This document shows positions 41,627 to 51,889 of a stretch of 64,000 nucleotides of DNA, piece by piece. Position numbers and translations under genes: made by a program. The stretch covers positions 596,594-660,593 of the forward strand of contig NC_018321.1 of the NCBI RefSeq assembly GCF_000234665.1, given 5' to 3'. How positions within the stretch are numbered: position 1 is the first letter of the stretch; every line of letters starts with the position of its first letter. The stretch comes from Leishmania mexicana MHOM/GT/2001/U1103. Its lineage: Eukaryota > Euglenozoa > Kinetoplastea > Trypanosomatida > Trypanosomatidae. The notes under the pieces were generated by a model. It did not search any database, was not told the origin of the DNA, and worked only from the letters and a program-made list of their open reading frames with translations.

Positions 41627-43120
41627 ATGTCAGAGAAGGAACACGATGAAACGCCTGTCATTGCCGAGGGGTCGGCTGCAGCGCACGAGGGCAGCAACAC
41701 TGACCCCAATGGGAAGGAGGGACGCACAAATTACATCAAGACGGACCTAGGCGAGTTGAACGTGATTGAGTCCATGTGCCCCAAGTGCCAGGAGATGGGC
41801 ACGACGCGCCTCATGATCACGAGTATTCCTCACTTCAAGGAGATCATCGTCAGCAGCTTCGAGTGCCAGCACTGTGGTGAGGCCAATAACGAGGTCGCGT
41901 TTGGAGGCACTTTTGGGCCCAAGAGGGTCCGCTACGAGTTGCAGGTGCATAGTAAGAAGGACCTGGACCGGCAGGTGGTGAAGTCGGAGTTCGCCACCAT
42001 CACCATCCCTGAGCTAGAGCTGGAGATTCCGCCGGAGTCGCAGAAGGGCAACCTGAATACCGTCGAGGGCATCTTGGAGCAGACATATAACGGCCTTCAA
42101 CTTCAGCAGCCGCTGCGCCGGATTGAGCATCCGGATGTGTACGAGAAGATCGAGGCCTTTTGTGCGAAGTTGGAGTCCTTCCGGAGCGGTGATGTCCCCT
42201 TCACCCTCACTCTCGACGACCCAGCAGGTAATAGCTACATTGAACCCATCCATGACTACTACCACCCAACTCTCGACCCTCAGCTCACCAAGTACGAAAG
42301 GGAGCGCACCGAGATTGACCGCCAGCTGCTCGGCATCGCCATCGACTACAATACGGAGCGGACGCAGGAGGAGGAGAAGGACGTGGAGGAGGGCCAGTTC
42401 AGCGACGTGACGCAGATCCTGTGTGACTGCCCTGCTTGCCGCAGGCCCGGGTATCTCATGATGCATGAGTGTGATATTCCGTACTTCAAGCAGACAATTA
42501 TCATGGCCTTCAAGTGCGAGTACTGCGGCTACAAGAGCAACGAGATCAAGGCGGGCGGCGAAATCAACGCGAAGGGGCTGCGGCTCACTCTGCACGTCAA
42601 GTCGGAGGCGGACCTCAAGCGTGACGTGCTCAAGTCCGATACGGCCACGCTGATCATCCCGGAGGTGCGCCTTGAGCTGGCGCCTGGCACATTGGGCGGC
42701 TTCTTTTCCACGGTCGAGGGCACCATCACTCAGGTGCGCGACCAGCTCATCAATCTACCTCAGGCTGCCTTTGCCGCTGGCGACTCGGCGGACGACAACT
42801 CGAAGACGATGCTCGAGTTTGTGAAGGAGCTCGACGAGCTGCTGGCGCTCAGGGAGGAGTTTACCTTCATCCTCGACGACCCCCTTGGTAATGTATACAT
42901 CCAGAACCCTTGCTCACACCTGCCTCCGCCAGACGACATGGACCCGAAGCTGGAGAGAGAGGAGTACACCCGTACGGAGGAGCAGGACGAGGAGCTCGGC
43001 ATTTGTTCTATGCGCCACAACGAGGAGCAGGCCAACAGTGAGAAGCCGGAGAATGAGGCGGACCACGAGACTAAGGAAAAGGACGGAGCCGCAGATGAGG
43101 AGCACGAGACCGAACAGTGA
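41627..43120 (+). CDS. ZPR1: ZPR1 zinc finger protein
   Basis: ZPR1 is a conserved eukaryotic protein with two tandem Zn-finger plus beta-barrel modules; it binds and helps fold eEF1A and shuttles to the nucleus on growth signals. The 497-residue protein has both fingers: CPKC at 51-54 with CQHC at 80-83, and CPAC at 268-271 with CEYC at 297-300, each with the expected 25-residue loop (for example LMITSIPHFKEIIVSSFEC). Each finger is followed by its own barrel domain, with the paired blocks FGGTFGPKRVRYELQV and AGGEINAKGLRLTLHV, the LELEIPPESQKGNLNTVEGI and LELAPGTLGGFFSTVEGT segments, and FTLTLDDPAGNSYIEP and FTFILDDPLGNVYIQN. The C-terminus is acidic and variable. The start MSEKEHDETPVIAEG has a favourable ACC before the ATG. 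Confidence 0.95.
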   Translation: MSEKEHDETPVIAEGSAAAHEGSNTDPNGKEGRTNYIKTDLGELNVIESMCPKCQEMGTTRLMITSIPHFKEIIVSSFECQHCGEANNEVAFGGTFGPKRVRYELQVHSKKDLDRQVVKSEFATITIPELELEIPPESQKGNLNTVEGILEQTYNGLQLQQPLRRIEHPDVYEKIEAFCAKLESFRSGDVPFTLTLDDPAGNSYIEPIHDYYHPTLDPQLTKYERERTEIDRQLLGIAIDYNTERTQEEEKDVEEGQFSDVTQILCDCPACRRPGYLMMHECDIPYFKQTIIMAFKCEYCGYKSNEIKAGGEINAKGLRLTLHVKSEADLKRDVLKSDTATLIIPEVRLELAPGTLGGFFSTVEGTITQVRDQLINLPQAAFAAGDSADDNSKTMLEFVKELDELLALREEFTFILDDPLGNVYIQNPCSHLPPPDDMDPKLEREEYTRTEEQDEELGICSMRHNEEQANSEKPENEADHETKEKDGAADEEHETEQ

Positions 43121-45239
43121 AGGCCTGAGTGGCATGTCAGCATCAGCGAGGCTGTGGCAGCGCGTGCCTAGTAGGTGCTTCTCAACAGGGGTTATAGTGA
43201 CATCGGCGGGTATTCGGTGGCTGCGTGAGCACTCGGCATGGCGAAAATGCTGTGTGAGTAGTGGCTGCTGCGGCTGCTGCTCCTCTCTCCGCGTTCCATT
43301 TCGCTTTTCCTCTCCTTAGTGTTAAAACGTTCGGCGTAGCGATGACACGTGAGTGCGAGCGCTCTTCTTGATGCGCGCTGTCTCCTCTCGCACACATACA
43401 CAGATGGACACGGACTTGCTAGTTAATATGCCGATTAAGCGCCACTAAGCTACGGCAACAACAAGAGCAACACTAGGTCATGCTACCTCGCGGGACGCAC
43501 GAACAGCGCCTCACGAACACTTTGCGCATGTGTCTTATCTCCGCTGGAGTGCACACCAAAGGCGCTACCGACGCCGCTGAGCCCTCGTTGCACATTCCTC
43601 TTCCCCGCCAGCAGAGGCGACGACACAGAGAGACATATGGATAGGACACTCTCACGCTCTGTGAGGCCCGCGAGGCGTGGTGCTCTGGCACCGTCTGTCA
43701 CCTGCTGTGCGATGTGTGTGTGTGTGCAGTTTCTTGTGAGGTCCTCTCTTCTCTCCCATTTCTGCTCGGTGGCTGTCACGACTGCATGCTCACCTTCTCA
43801 ACAACGTCGCCACCGGCAAGTGCTGACTACCGGCCGACAGGTGCGCTCGCTGGCAGTCTTAGTGCACATCTGCAACGGTTTCTTCCTCTACTTGTTTCAG
43901 TAGCCTTTCACGTGCAGGACAGTGTGCCTCTAACACAGCGCACCCTCTCTCGCTATTTCTGTGCGTACGCGAACACATGAGCGAAGGCGGCACGTTCTTG
44001 TGGCATGCAGGTGTGCAGTCGTTTCCGAAGCGGTGGTGGACGTCGCTCACGCAACAACGGCTGTGACAGGCGGTGGTGATGAGACCGCGTGGACGATGGC
44101 GGCTGCTCAACTCGTTGCCCATCGTGCAGAGGACAAGCCGTTGGAAAAGGGCGGCGATCAGGAGAAACCCTCCTCGATGAGCCGGACCGGTATTGAGAGC
44201 CTTCTCCACCATGCGCACAAGACCTATCGAGCGGCGCAAATCACGCTGCTGGTGCATCCGAGAGTTGTGGTGCTGCCCCGTTGCCGCTTCCTCGAAGCAC
44301 CAGTGATATGTGCGTAAGACGAGCGTGGTTCGCACGAGCGCACCTGTGCAGTGCCTTGGGCCTGCGCATACGTCTCGGCCTCCTGTCACTGCAGCTCGTG
44401 AGCACATCTCTTACCGCTGGGGCAGTCGCCTTTTTTCATTCCTTCTTCGCCTGCCTCTTTCAGATGTCGGCACGCACGCGCTGTTTCACCCCGTGCTGCT
44501 GCTGGATGTATGGGCGTTGTGGCGGTCGATTGAGAGGCACCTCGGGCCACATGGATGCCCTACATGTGGTCCATGTCCGACGGCGACCCGGATGGTCTGC
44601 GCAAGGCTCTCTGCGTGCGAATCGGGTTGCATTTCTGCGTGTCCAGTCTTCGCTGATGACGCCGAGCTGCTTTTCAGCCACCGGTGTGCGTGGCAACGTA
44701 CATCTCGCAGAATGTCGCGTCCATCGTTTTACGCTGTACCTTCACATAGACACCTTCTGCCGCTCACTTCTTGGTCGGCTTGCGGCCGCTGCAGCAACGC
44801 CTCACGGAGCCAGCGAGACATGGCCATCTCAACCTCTCGGCAAAACGGAGAAGGCGGCCACTTTTCCGCACCGCAGCCTCCTCCTTTAGCTCCGCATATC
44901 GACTTCGCTTCAGAGGATAGCCTCTTGGCCATACTCGGAAACATGCATGTACTCACAGACCCGCCTCATTCTTTTGGGTACGCAGACACGCACCCGCAGG
45001 GAGCGAGACCGGGATGCGCATCAAAACTGCGGTGTGGTGAGGGGGCGTGCCTCAGGGAGTGGATGTTGACGGCCAACTCTTGCGCGCATTCGCCACTCCC
45101 GACCCCCTTCTCTGCTTCCTCGGCCAGCGAACAAGTGTGCACGACTCCCTAGTGACTGATTTAGACACGCACGGGCCCACCATTACTACATTCCATTGAT
45201 CCCACTCCATTCCAGTCCCTTTCAGAAGCGATAGGATCT

Positions 45240-45860
45240 CTGTCAAAGAGGGGCAACATCTATGTGACTTTGGTCTTGGTGACGCAGAGGTGGTCCCTCT
45301 TCAGCTGAGTTGCGATGGGCTGATTGCGGAAAAGCAGCTGCGCATGGGCATTCTCATGCACAGCCAAGCGTCGTGCTGCCTCACGTTTGCAGGACTTCAA
45401 AAGGATGGCATCTCATGGGCACCGAAGGCTAGGGAAGCAACGGGCGTCCTGCGCATGTGAGAATCCTGACTGCGGATGGCTCGATCATTCATGCTGCTCA
45501 GGGAGGGGGTGCAGGTGTCGAAGGAGCGCGTCTGTCGCCTCGAGAGTCCGGTCCGCAGCACCTGCCTCGAAGCGGCTGTCAGCTGACGCATGGACAGCCG
45601 CCCACGCCCGCTGCCGGGAGACGAAACTGTTGCTGACTTCGGCCTCTGCTGAGCACTCAAACCTTGTCCAAATCGTCAGAACCAACCAATGTTGACCAAG
45701 CTTGTACACGGTGCAGGCCCTCGTCGTCGTCGTCGTCTCGGCAATCTGCAACGTCGCATTCAACGGGCGCGACATGACGCCACCAGAGAACCGCGACACT
45801 GCGCTGGCCTTGCAGAGGGCCTTTCGACTACCTCCTCACTCCGGCGCGGCTCTCACGCGT
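45240..45860 (+). pseudogene. Possible decayed gene remnant, coiled-coil-like
   Basis: On the + strand one frame reads GQHLCDFGLGDAEVVPLQLS and LIAEKQLRMGILMHSQASC before a stop. Near 45480 another reads MARSFMLLREGVQVSKERVC and RLESPVRSTCLEAAVS before a TGA, and near 45740 a third reads NLQRRIQRARHDATREP. Charged, helix-prone segments in shifting frames with interrupting stops suggest a degenerate gene. Evidence is weaker than for 39305-40330. Confidence 0.35.
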
Positions 45861-46524
45861 GCTCACCTTCTGCAGCGCACGCTCCCGGGACGAGCGGACG
45901 ATGGGCCCCGTGGCGTTGATGTGTTTAACAGCGAGCAGGAGCATGAGATGGAGAGGCAAGGTAGGAAGAGGGCACGCACTCGAAGAGCAGCAACAATCTG
46001 GGTGTCGCCACGGGCACGCTATTTGGAGCACGGCCCCGCCGGCACTGCAAGTGCAGAAGAGAACCTCTTGGTGCGCGGGGCGTGTGAGGCACCTTTTCTT
46101 TCGATTTTCTTCTCTGCTGGAGCTGCGGCTCTCACGGGCTACCTCCACCGAGTCCTGCAGTCCACACGGAGCCACATCACTCCGTGACTCACCGTCCATA
46201 CGTGATTCAACACCCTGCTACGTAAATGTCAGCGAAACTCTCGCAGATGGGCCGGGCCGTGATCCTGTACACCAAGAGCGAAGGGGCACAACGGGCGACA
46301 CGGGGAGCTGAGACCAGAGGCTGGAAGCACAGGTGGCTCCGCACTCTTGTCAACACGCAAGCAGCGTTGTATAAGCGTATCCGATGCTCTTGAATGGCGC
46401 GCACTCTGCGCCTGCCGGTATGGCCACGGCGTTTACGTCGCGATAGCACGCACATCGCCCCACAAGCTGGACCGATGGCGACGAACAACATGCCGACTCT
46501 CTGAATGCCCCCCCCCTCGGATGT

Positions 46525-46574
46525 AACTCTCGCTCTCTCTCGTCTCCGTCTTGTCTCCCCTTCCCTGCTGGCAG
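46525..46574 (+). promoter_or_regulatory. Predicted spliced-leader acceptor for the coiled-coil gene
   Basis: The tract CTCTCGCTCTCTCTCGTCTC continues to CCTTCCCTGCTGGCAG, with the AG at 46573-46574; the ATG at 46682 would have a 5' UTR of about 108 nt. Confidence 0.5.
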
Positions 46575-46681
46575 AGAGCAGAAGGGATTCCACACAGTAA
46601 GCTCACGTCCACCGCCACAAGTGCACAGGCACGTTCGACAGAGACAACGCATCGGTGCTTGCGCCTGCAAACACGGCGGCG

Positions 46682-47455
46682 ATGACGACGACAGAGAGTA
46701 AAGGCTTCGCGGAGCTGTACCATCAGCTACTTCAGGACGGAGTGCAGCTGCAGAAAGAACTCGAGGCGTACTACCTGCGCCAAGAGGGGTACATACGCAA
46801 GCGTGTGGCGGTGCTAGATGAGATGCAGGAGAACATCGCTGACGAGCGACGATGCTTGGAGTTACAACATCAAGAGTGCCGTGCGCAGATCAGCGCGGCA
46901 CGGAAGCAGGCGGCAAACTTCGTGTCTGATGAGCGGAAGGTGTCACAGGCGGTGCGGCACGCACAACCGTTCCTCGCGGCTCAGGAGGCGGAGATTGACA
47001 AGCGTCTTGAGGAGCTTCAGCAGGAAAAGGAGAGAGAGGATGCCGCACTTCTGAGCGTGATGGCGCGGCAGGAGGCGCTGGGCAAGCAGGAGGCTCTGCT
47101 CGCCTCCCGTGAGCGACAGAGGTTTCTAGAAGAGCAGGACCTCCAAAAGGCGCTGATTGAGATGCGCTCCCTCAACCGGGAGATGGAGGAGCGGCGCAAG
47201 TCACTTCTGCGCAAGCACGACACGGTAGCCGAGTGGGACCGCAAACTTGAGTCTCGCGAGCGTGAGCTGTTGGTCTGCCAAGATCAGCTGCGAGAGAACT
47301 TAAAGGCACTGGAGCAAGAGGAGAATGCGCTCGGCATTCACCCAGCACAACGCACTGCTGTGGCCCCGGCTGTGTCTCAGCGAACAGTCATGGACGACCA
47401 TGACATGTCCATTGAGCACGACAGCGCCTGTGAGGAGATCGACTACGAGGACTGA
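46682..47455 (+). CDS. Coiled-coil protein of unknown function
   Basis: The 257-residue protein starts MTTTESKGFAELYHQLLQDG and is almost entirely heptad-rich alpha helix from about residue 10 to 220, with long runs of Glu/Arg/Lys/Gln such as AQEAEIDKRLEELQQEKERE and MRSLNREMEERRKSLLRKHD. A short acidic tail ends CEEIDYED. There is no membrane segment or signal. The upstream frame includes a GTG but no nearer ATG, so the first ATG is used. The coiled coil suggests a structural or scaffolding role, perhaps cytoskeletal; no family was recognised. Confidence 0.75.
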   Translation: MTTTESKGFAELYHQLLQDGVQLQKELEAYYLRQEGYIRKRVAVLDEMQENIADERRCLELQHQECRAQISAARKQAANFVSDERKVSQAVRHAQPFLAAQEAEIDKRLEELQQEKEREDAALLSVMARQEALGKQEALLASRERQRFLEEQDLQKALIEMRSLNREMEERRKSLLRKHDTVAEWDRKLESRERELLVCQDQLRENLKALEQEENALGIHPAQRTAVAPAVSQRTVMDDHDMSIEHDSACEEIDYED

Positions 47456-48170
47456 GCAATGGCCGCTGCTGCTGCCGCTGGCGAAGGCGGCACTTTTTCC
47501 TTTTTGTCTTCTCCGTCCGCTCGGCTTGCGTGGTGCATCCCCTGTACGTGGATTGAAGGTGGATCTTGTGTGTCACGGCGTCGCGTCACGTCATCTCCGT
47601 GTGCATGGCGCGTTTGCTTTGACTAGCCGAGAGCAGGGGGACTCAATGGGATTGAAAGAAAGGCTCGTCTGGAATGGTCCCCGTGTGAGGTTTGTGGGCG
47701 TCTCTGCTGAAGGCGTCTCCCAGCTGCTGCATCTTCCTTTGCACATCTACTCCAGCAACACAAAGGAAAGGCACACAGACCACGGCGGCGGAGGTGCTGT
47801 CGCGATGGTCTTGCGCGCATATGCGCACACCTAAACGACAGCCGAAGGGCTCAAGCCAAGCACGAAATGAATGGCCGTCATAGTGAGGCGGACAAAAGTG
47901 GGAGAACGCAGCGCAGCGTAAAGTCTATACGAGGCGTGCTGCTGTCCACGGTCCTTTCACTTCCATGCCACTGCCACAGTTGCTCCGAGCGACAGAGTTC
48001 GGCGTGCGTGATGCCTGAATTCCTCTTTCTCGCTGCCATTATGATACCACCCCCTCAACTCACGAACTCGTCCGATGTCACTCGGGCACACATAGAGGCA
48101 CATCCCGCCATTTTTCGCGCAGCAACTCACTTCATCCTCCACAGTGTCGTTTTATCGTCTTTATCGATGA
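47456..48170. other. Intergenic spacer
   Basis: No gene was supported. The polypyrimidine signal before the next gene is weak (TTCATCCTCC then AG at 48143-48144). Confidence 0.5.
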
Positions 48171-48890
48171 ATGCAGAGCAAGCAGCACGGCGCCACTGAA
48201 CACCATGCTGAGACACTACAGCGACAGGAAGGTGTCTTTGCTAGACTCTCGCAATGGCGCCCGACATCACTGAGCCTCCCCGCATTTGAGGCTGTAATGA
48301 TACGCCTACAAGAGGAGGAGGCTCAGTGCACCTTTCTGCCACGCGTGAACCACAAGTACGATGCTGCACTGAGGCGCTGGTCCGCCGACTCGGACGTGTT
48401 CACTCGTCTCTCGGGCCACGCAAAGTGCCAGCGGCAGCAGCGGGAAGATGGAGCAGAGCTGAAGCGGAGGGCCGACGCCGCAGAGGTGGACGAGTGGCAC
48501 GCCAAATTTCGAACAATGCCGTTCCCGAGACACCTGTACGCCCACGCTCGGTCCCACAAACGGCACGCCACGGCCTCGTCTACGGACCGTACGGTAACGG
48601 ATGGTGTTTCGCCACAGGTATCCACGTCAAAGAGGGGCACGCACATCATCTCCGTATTGCACAGTCGCAGACAACTTGCAGACGGTGCAGGCGCATACCG
48701 ACGGACACTCTCGGGGAACTGCATTCCGCCTACCGCGTTTCAAGGGACAGCTCCTCTGTCTCCCGCGCGGACGGAAGTGTGGCTGTCCCGCATGCGCGCC
48801 GCCTATCTGTCACATGCGCATCCCCGCAGTGTGCAGGAAGCGCGGCATAAAGACAGCGAGACTGTGTGCGAGTGGAGAACAAAAGCCTAG
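48171..48890 (+). CDS. Unknown basic protein with a kinetoplastid-type short motif pair
   Basis: A 239-residue Arg/His-rich protein starting MQSKQHGATEHHAETLQRQE. The notable part is CTFLPRVNHKYDAALRRWSA followed by DVFTRLSGHAK (residues about 53-84). An FxPxxN segment followed by VFxRL is a pattern I associate with some kinetoplastid cytoskeletal or flagellar proteins, though not with a named domain. Another FARLSQWRPT occurs near residue 23. The rest is basic and probably disordered. There are no membrane helices. Codon bias is weaker than in the neighbouring enzymes, so the gene could be fast-evolving. Confidence 0.58.
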   Translation: MQSKQHGATEHHAETLQRQEGVFARLSQWRPTSLSLPAFEAVMIRLQEEEAQCTFLPRVNHKYDAALRRWSADSDVFTRLSGHAKCQRQQREDGAELKRRADAAEVDEWHAKFRTMPFPRHLYAHARSHKRHATASSTDRTVTDGVSPQVSTSKRGTHIISVLHSRRQLADGAGAYRRTLSGNCIPPTAFQGTAPLSPARTEVWLSRMRAAYLSHAHPRSVQEARHKDSETVCEWRTKA

Positions 48891-50108
48891 CTTTTCCTCT
48901 CCCTCTTTAACTTTGACTCTGTTTATCCGCTGTCATGAGAGGGCTTCAGTGGTCGATGCGGCGCATGCCAGGGGCCCATGCAGCGTGTAGCGGACACCCA
49001 CTAGACAGAAATCTAGACTGCTTTGTGCTTCTCTTCTTGTGTGATTTGGGTCGAAAATCCTTCGTTGCTGCGGTGTCGTTCACCGGTGCACACATTCTCA
49101 CCTGCGCTGAAAGCGGAGCTAGCAGCTGCCCATTGTGGACGACGACTAGTGTCCTCGCTCTCCGTGCACGCAAGGAGTGCCCAAGCTGAAGGAGGCAAAG
49201 AGAATATGTAGGTCATCATGTGCGCTGCTCTGCAGCCTTCGCGGACTGTCCGCTTGAAAGATTGCCCTACTGCGTATCTCATTCATGGCTTGTCGCTCAC
49301 ACTTCACTCCTGTGTGTCGTGGACCGTATTTATTCTTTTGCATCTTGTCCTTCACGACGATGTGGGGCCATCTCACCGCGGTATCAGGGCCACAGCCCCC
49401 ACTCTTTATGGGACTGCCTAGGGCCTGCACCGTCTGCCCTCCGGTACGGCTACGGACTCTTTGTGCTGCCGGACAGGTCTGGGCTGTTGCGGTGCCGAAG
49501 AGACGTGCGGCCATAATGACCACGCTTGTAGGAGTTCACCACGCATCATGTCGACGCTTCAACTGAGATACGCATCCACTTCATCTTTTTATGCCGTTTC
49601 TGCATTGCGCTGACGCTGAGCGTAATCCTGGACCGATCCTCCGCTGTATGGAGTAGCGTTGCAGTGCGCTGAACGACGCCAAACAGTGCTTGTTGACCTT
49701 GCTGCTTGGCGTAGCCGTGGGTGCAACAAAGGCAAGGTGAGCTGTAGTTGTGTGTATGCGTGCATACTGGCCGACTTGCTCGTGGCGGAAATGTGCGCAC
49801 GTCTGACAAACGAAGGGGAACAGATTCCACATCTGACCAGTGCTTGCATTCGCCTCCATCTCTCGCCTGAGACGGTCCCCTTCACACGTCATACGGTTAC
49901 CGTGTTGCTGGCCGCTCAGGTATTTCTGTCCTCTGCCCCTCCCCGCCTACAGTGGCTATTCTCTTCCAGCACTCTCCCACTTCCCTCCTCTCATCTGCCT
50001 TTCTTTCTCACCCACACACCCGTTCGAACACGCGCACTTCTACCTGCCATCGTCAGCAACCGATACTTCCCTCCCCCCGCATCGACGACTGTGCTGCTTT
50101 GAAGATCG
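48891..50108. other. Intergenic spacer
   Basis: No gene was supported; short frames on both strands have no domains. Pyrimidine tracts at 49921-49949 (AG at 49951-49952) and 49969-50030 (AG at 50055-50056) precede the transporter gene. Confidence 0.55.
49921..50056 (+). promoter_or_regulatory. Predicted spliced-leader acceptor region for the FLVCR-like gene
   Basis: There are two tracts: one ends in CCCGCCTACAG (AG at 49951-49952), and a second, longer C/T tract has AG at 50055-50056. The start at 50109 is the first ATG after the second AG. Confidence 0.45.
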
Positions 50109-51560
50109 ATGCTAACCGAGTCTGCTGCTCTCCAAACGCACGAGAGGGGGCTTGACCCCCAAGAGCCTATGCTGCCCTCATTCTCTTCTATTCAAGATGC
50201 AAAGAAGTTCGACGGCAGCCATCTACCAGACGCTGCCAGTGTGGCGGAGAACTGCCGGGACTTCAGTGAGTCGGATGATGTCATCAAAACGACGCCGTTT
50301 CGCTTCGTCATTGTGGCGCTGTTCTCTGCCTTTGGCTTCGTGAACCAAGTGCAGTACGTCGCGTTCGCCACGATCACTCGCGAGACACAAATGTACTTCG
50401 GCGTCAGCGCTCTCGAGGTGAACCTCCTCATCCTTCTTATTCCCATTCTCTACGTGGTTGGTGTGGTACCCGGATGCTTTGTCTACAATAAAGTAGGTCT
50501 GCGCTATGGCATGATTATCGGCGCGGCACTGAACGCCTTCGCTTCGGTACTGAAGTTCATTGCCGTCTGGGCCCCCAAGTACCCCCTCCTCGTCGTTGCC
50601 CAGGTGTTCGTGGCGGGCGGGCAAATTCTCTTCCTGAGCTTGCCCCCTCTCATCGCCGGGATTTGGTTCCCCCCGAACGAGCGAACAGTGGCGACGGCGG
50701 TGGCGACGCTGATGGGGTTTGCCGGCATGGCGGTCGGCATGTTCTACTCACCGTATGTCATCTTTCTGCCGAACCATAACACTCGGAAGGAGTGGGCCGC
50801 GTCGATGGGGTCGCAATTCGGCTTTTCCATGTTGGTGCTGCTTCTCATGTTGACTCTCGCAAGGGACAAGCCGAAGTACCGTCCCTCGTTTACGTCAACG
50901 GAACACTACAAGCTGCCGCTACTCAAATTCCTCAAGTCACAGTTTCAGCACTTGAACTTTGTGCTCCTGACGGTCGCCTTCGGCCTAATTACAGGCTTCT
51001 TCACGGCCCTCGCCGGGATACTGGGGCAGCTCCTAGAACCCTTCGGCATTAGCGAAACCAAGTCGGGGATTCTAGCCTTCGCTGGCATTCTAGGTGGCGC
51101 CGCGAATTGCGCACTTGTTGGCACCTTTGTGGATCGAACGCACTACTACAAGTACACAGTTCTGACCCTCGCGGCAATCTCTACAGCGCTGTTACTGGTG
51201 GTGGTTGTCGTCGCTAAGACGACGCCCAATTTGGGCGCGGTGGTGATTACCTTCTACATCTTGGTCCCGCTTCTCGCGTTTTTGGTGCTGCCGATTCTGC
51301 CAGTGGTGATGGAGCTGGCGGTGGAGCTAACCTACCCCTGCCCCGAGACCGTCTCATCCACCATCGTTCTTGCCTCGATGTGCTTTGTGTCTTTTGCTGG
51401 CATGGTTATCTTCTCTCTTATTCTCGGAGACAAGCCGACCATGGACAGTAGCTTCTACGTTCTCCTCATCACGTTTCTCGTGTCCGCAGTGAGCTTTGGA
51501 ATGCTGTTCTTTGTGAAGGAGCAGCTGCGCCGGAAGGCCCAGGACAAAACCTCCTGCTAG
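50109..51560 (+). CDS. FLVCRb: FLVCR-type heme transporter of the major facilitator superfamily
   Basis: The 483-residue protein has a hydrophilic N-terminus of about 60 residues and then twelve hydrophobic helices, for example FRFVIVALFSAFGFVNQVQY, ALEVNLLILLIPILYVVGVV and VAFGLITGFFTALAGILGQL. The loop between helices 2 and 3 reads GCFVYNKVGLRYG, the MFS-A position. IAGIWFPPNERTVATAVATL is a strong match to the FLVCR/MFSD7 group (WF-x2-NERA-type motif). In Leishmania major an FLVCR homologue (LmFLVCRb) imports heme, which the parasite cannot make from scratch; by family and, as I recall, chromosome position this is that gene. A second Met at residue 21 (MLPSFSSIQDAKK) is an alternative start. 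The protein ends with a basic tail, FFVKEQLRRKAQDKTSC. Confidence 0.86.
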   Translation: MLTESAALQTHERGLDPQEPMLPSFSSIQDAKKFDGSHLPDAASVAENCRDFSESDDVIKTTPFRFVIVALFSAFGFVNQVQYVAFATITRETQMYFGVSALEVNLLILLIPILYVVGVVPGCFVYNKVGLRYGMIIGAALNAFASVLKFIAVWAPKYPLLVVAQVFVAGGQILFLSLPPLIAGIWFPPNERTVATAVATLMGFAGMAVGMFYSPYVIFLPNHNTRKEWAASMGSQFGFSMLVLLLMLTLARDKPKYRPSFTSTEHYKLPLLKFLKSQFQHLNFVLLTVAFGLITGFFTALAGILGQLLEPFGISETKSGILAFAGILGGAANCALVGTFVDRTHYYKYTVLTLAAISTALLLVVVVVAKTTPNLGAVVITFYILVPLLAFLVLPILPVVMELAVELTYPCPETVSSTIVLASMCFVSFAGMVIFSLILGDKPTMDSSFYVLLITFLVSAVSFGMLFFVKEQLRRKAQDKTSC

Positions 51561-51889
51561 TCAGGGAACAGTGACACCTCTGTGGCCGTCAAGCGCTCGA
51601 CTGTAGAAAGGGGTGTGCTCGCAACTCCTGCAGCTGATGTGCGAGCGCGAATTCTATCATAGAGCGCTTATCGTGCCATCGTTCACGGCGCTCATGAGGT
51701 CCGGAGACTACAGGTGACTTGAGTCGCACTGTTGCTTCTCTCTTCTCAGCTTGCTGTTGTTTTCGTTCTATTTTTCTTTTTTGCACTGGGGAGTGCGCGT
51801 TGTTCCGTCGACATTCCTCCCTCTACGCTCCTGAGCTCTTCATGGTGCTGCTTCCCGATTGCGTGCGCTGTTAAACTTTTCTCGCTTGT

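Larger units (their letters stand above)
43121..46681. other. Long spacer (3.5 kb), partly coding-like but broken
   Basis: The first 850 bases are 3' UTR-like. Between 43960 and 46350 composition is gene-like. Frames at 43961-44317 and 44310-45152 are open but have mixed third-position GC and no domain. A coiled-coil-like broken patch is listed at 45240-45860. A polypyrimidine tract at 46525-46570 precedes the next gene. Confidence 0.5.

Noticed and set aside
43961..44317. 118-codon open frame with MAAAQLVAHRAEDKPLEKGG
   Set aside because: It has a gene-like wording in part, but no splice acceptor in front, no domain, and it sits in a spacer with broken frames.
44310..45152. 280-codon open frame on the + strand
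   Set aside because: Third-position GC is mixed, the translation is Cys/His/Ser-rich without a domain, and adjacent frames look just as coding-like. It may be part of a decayed region.
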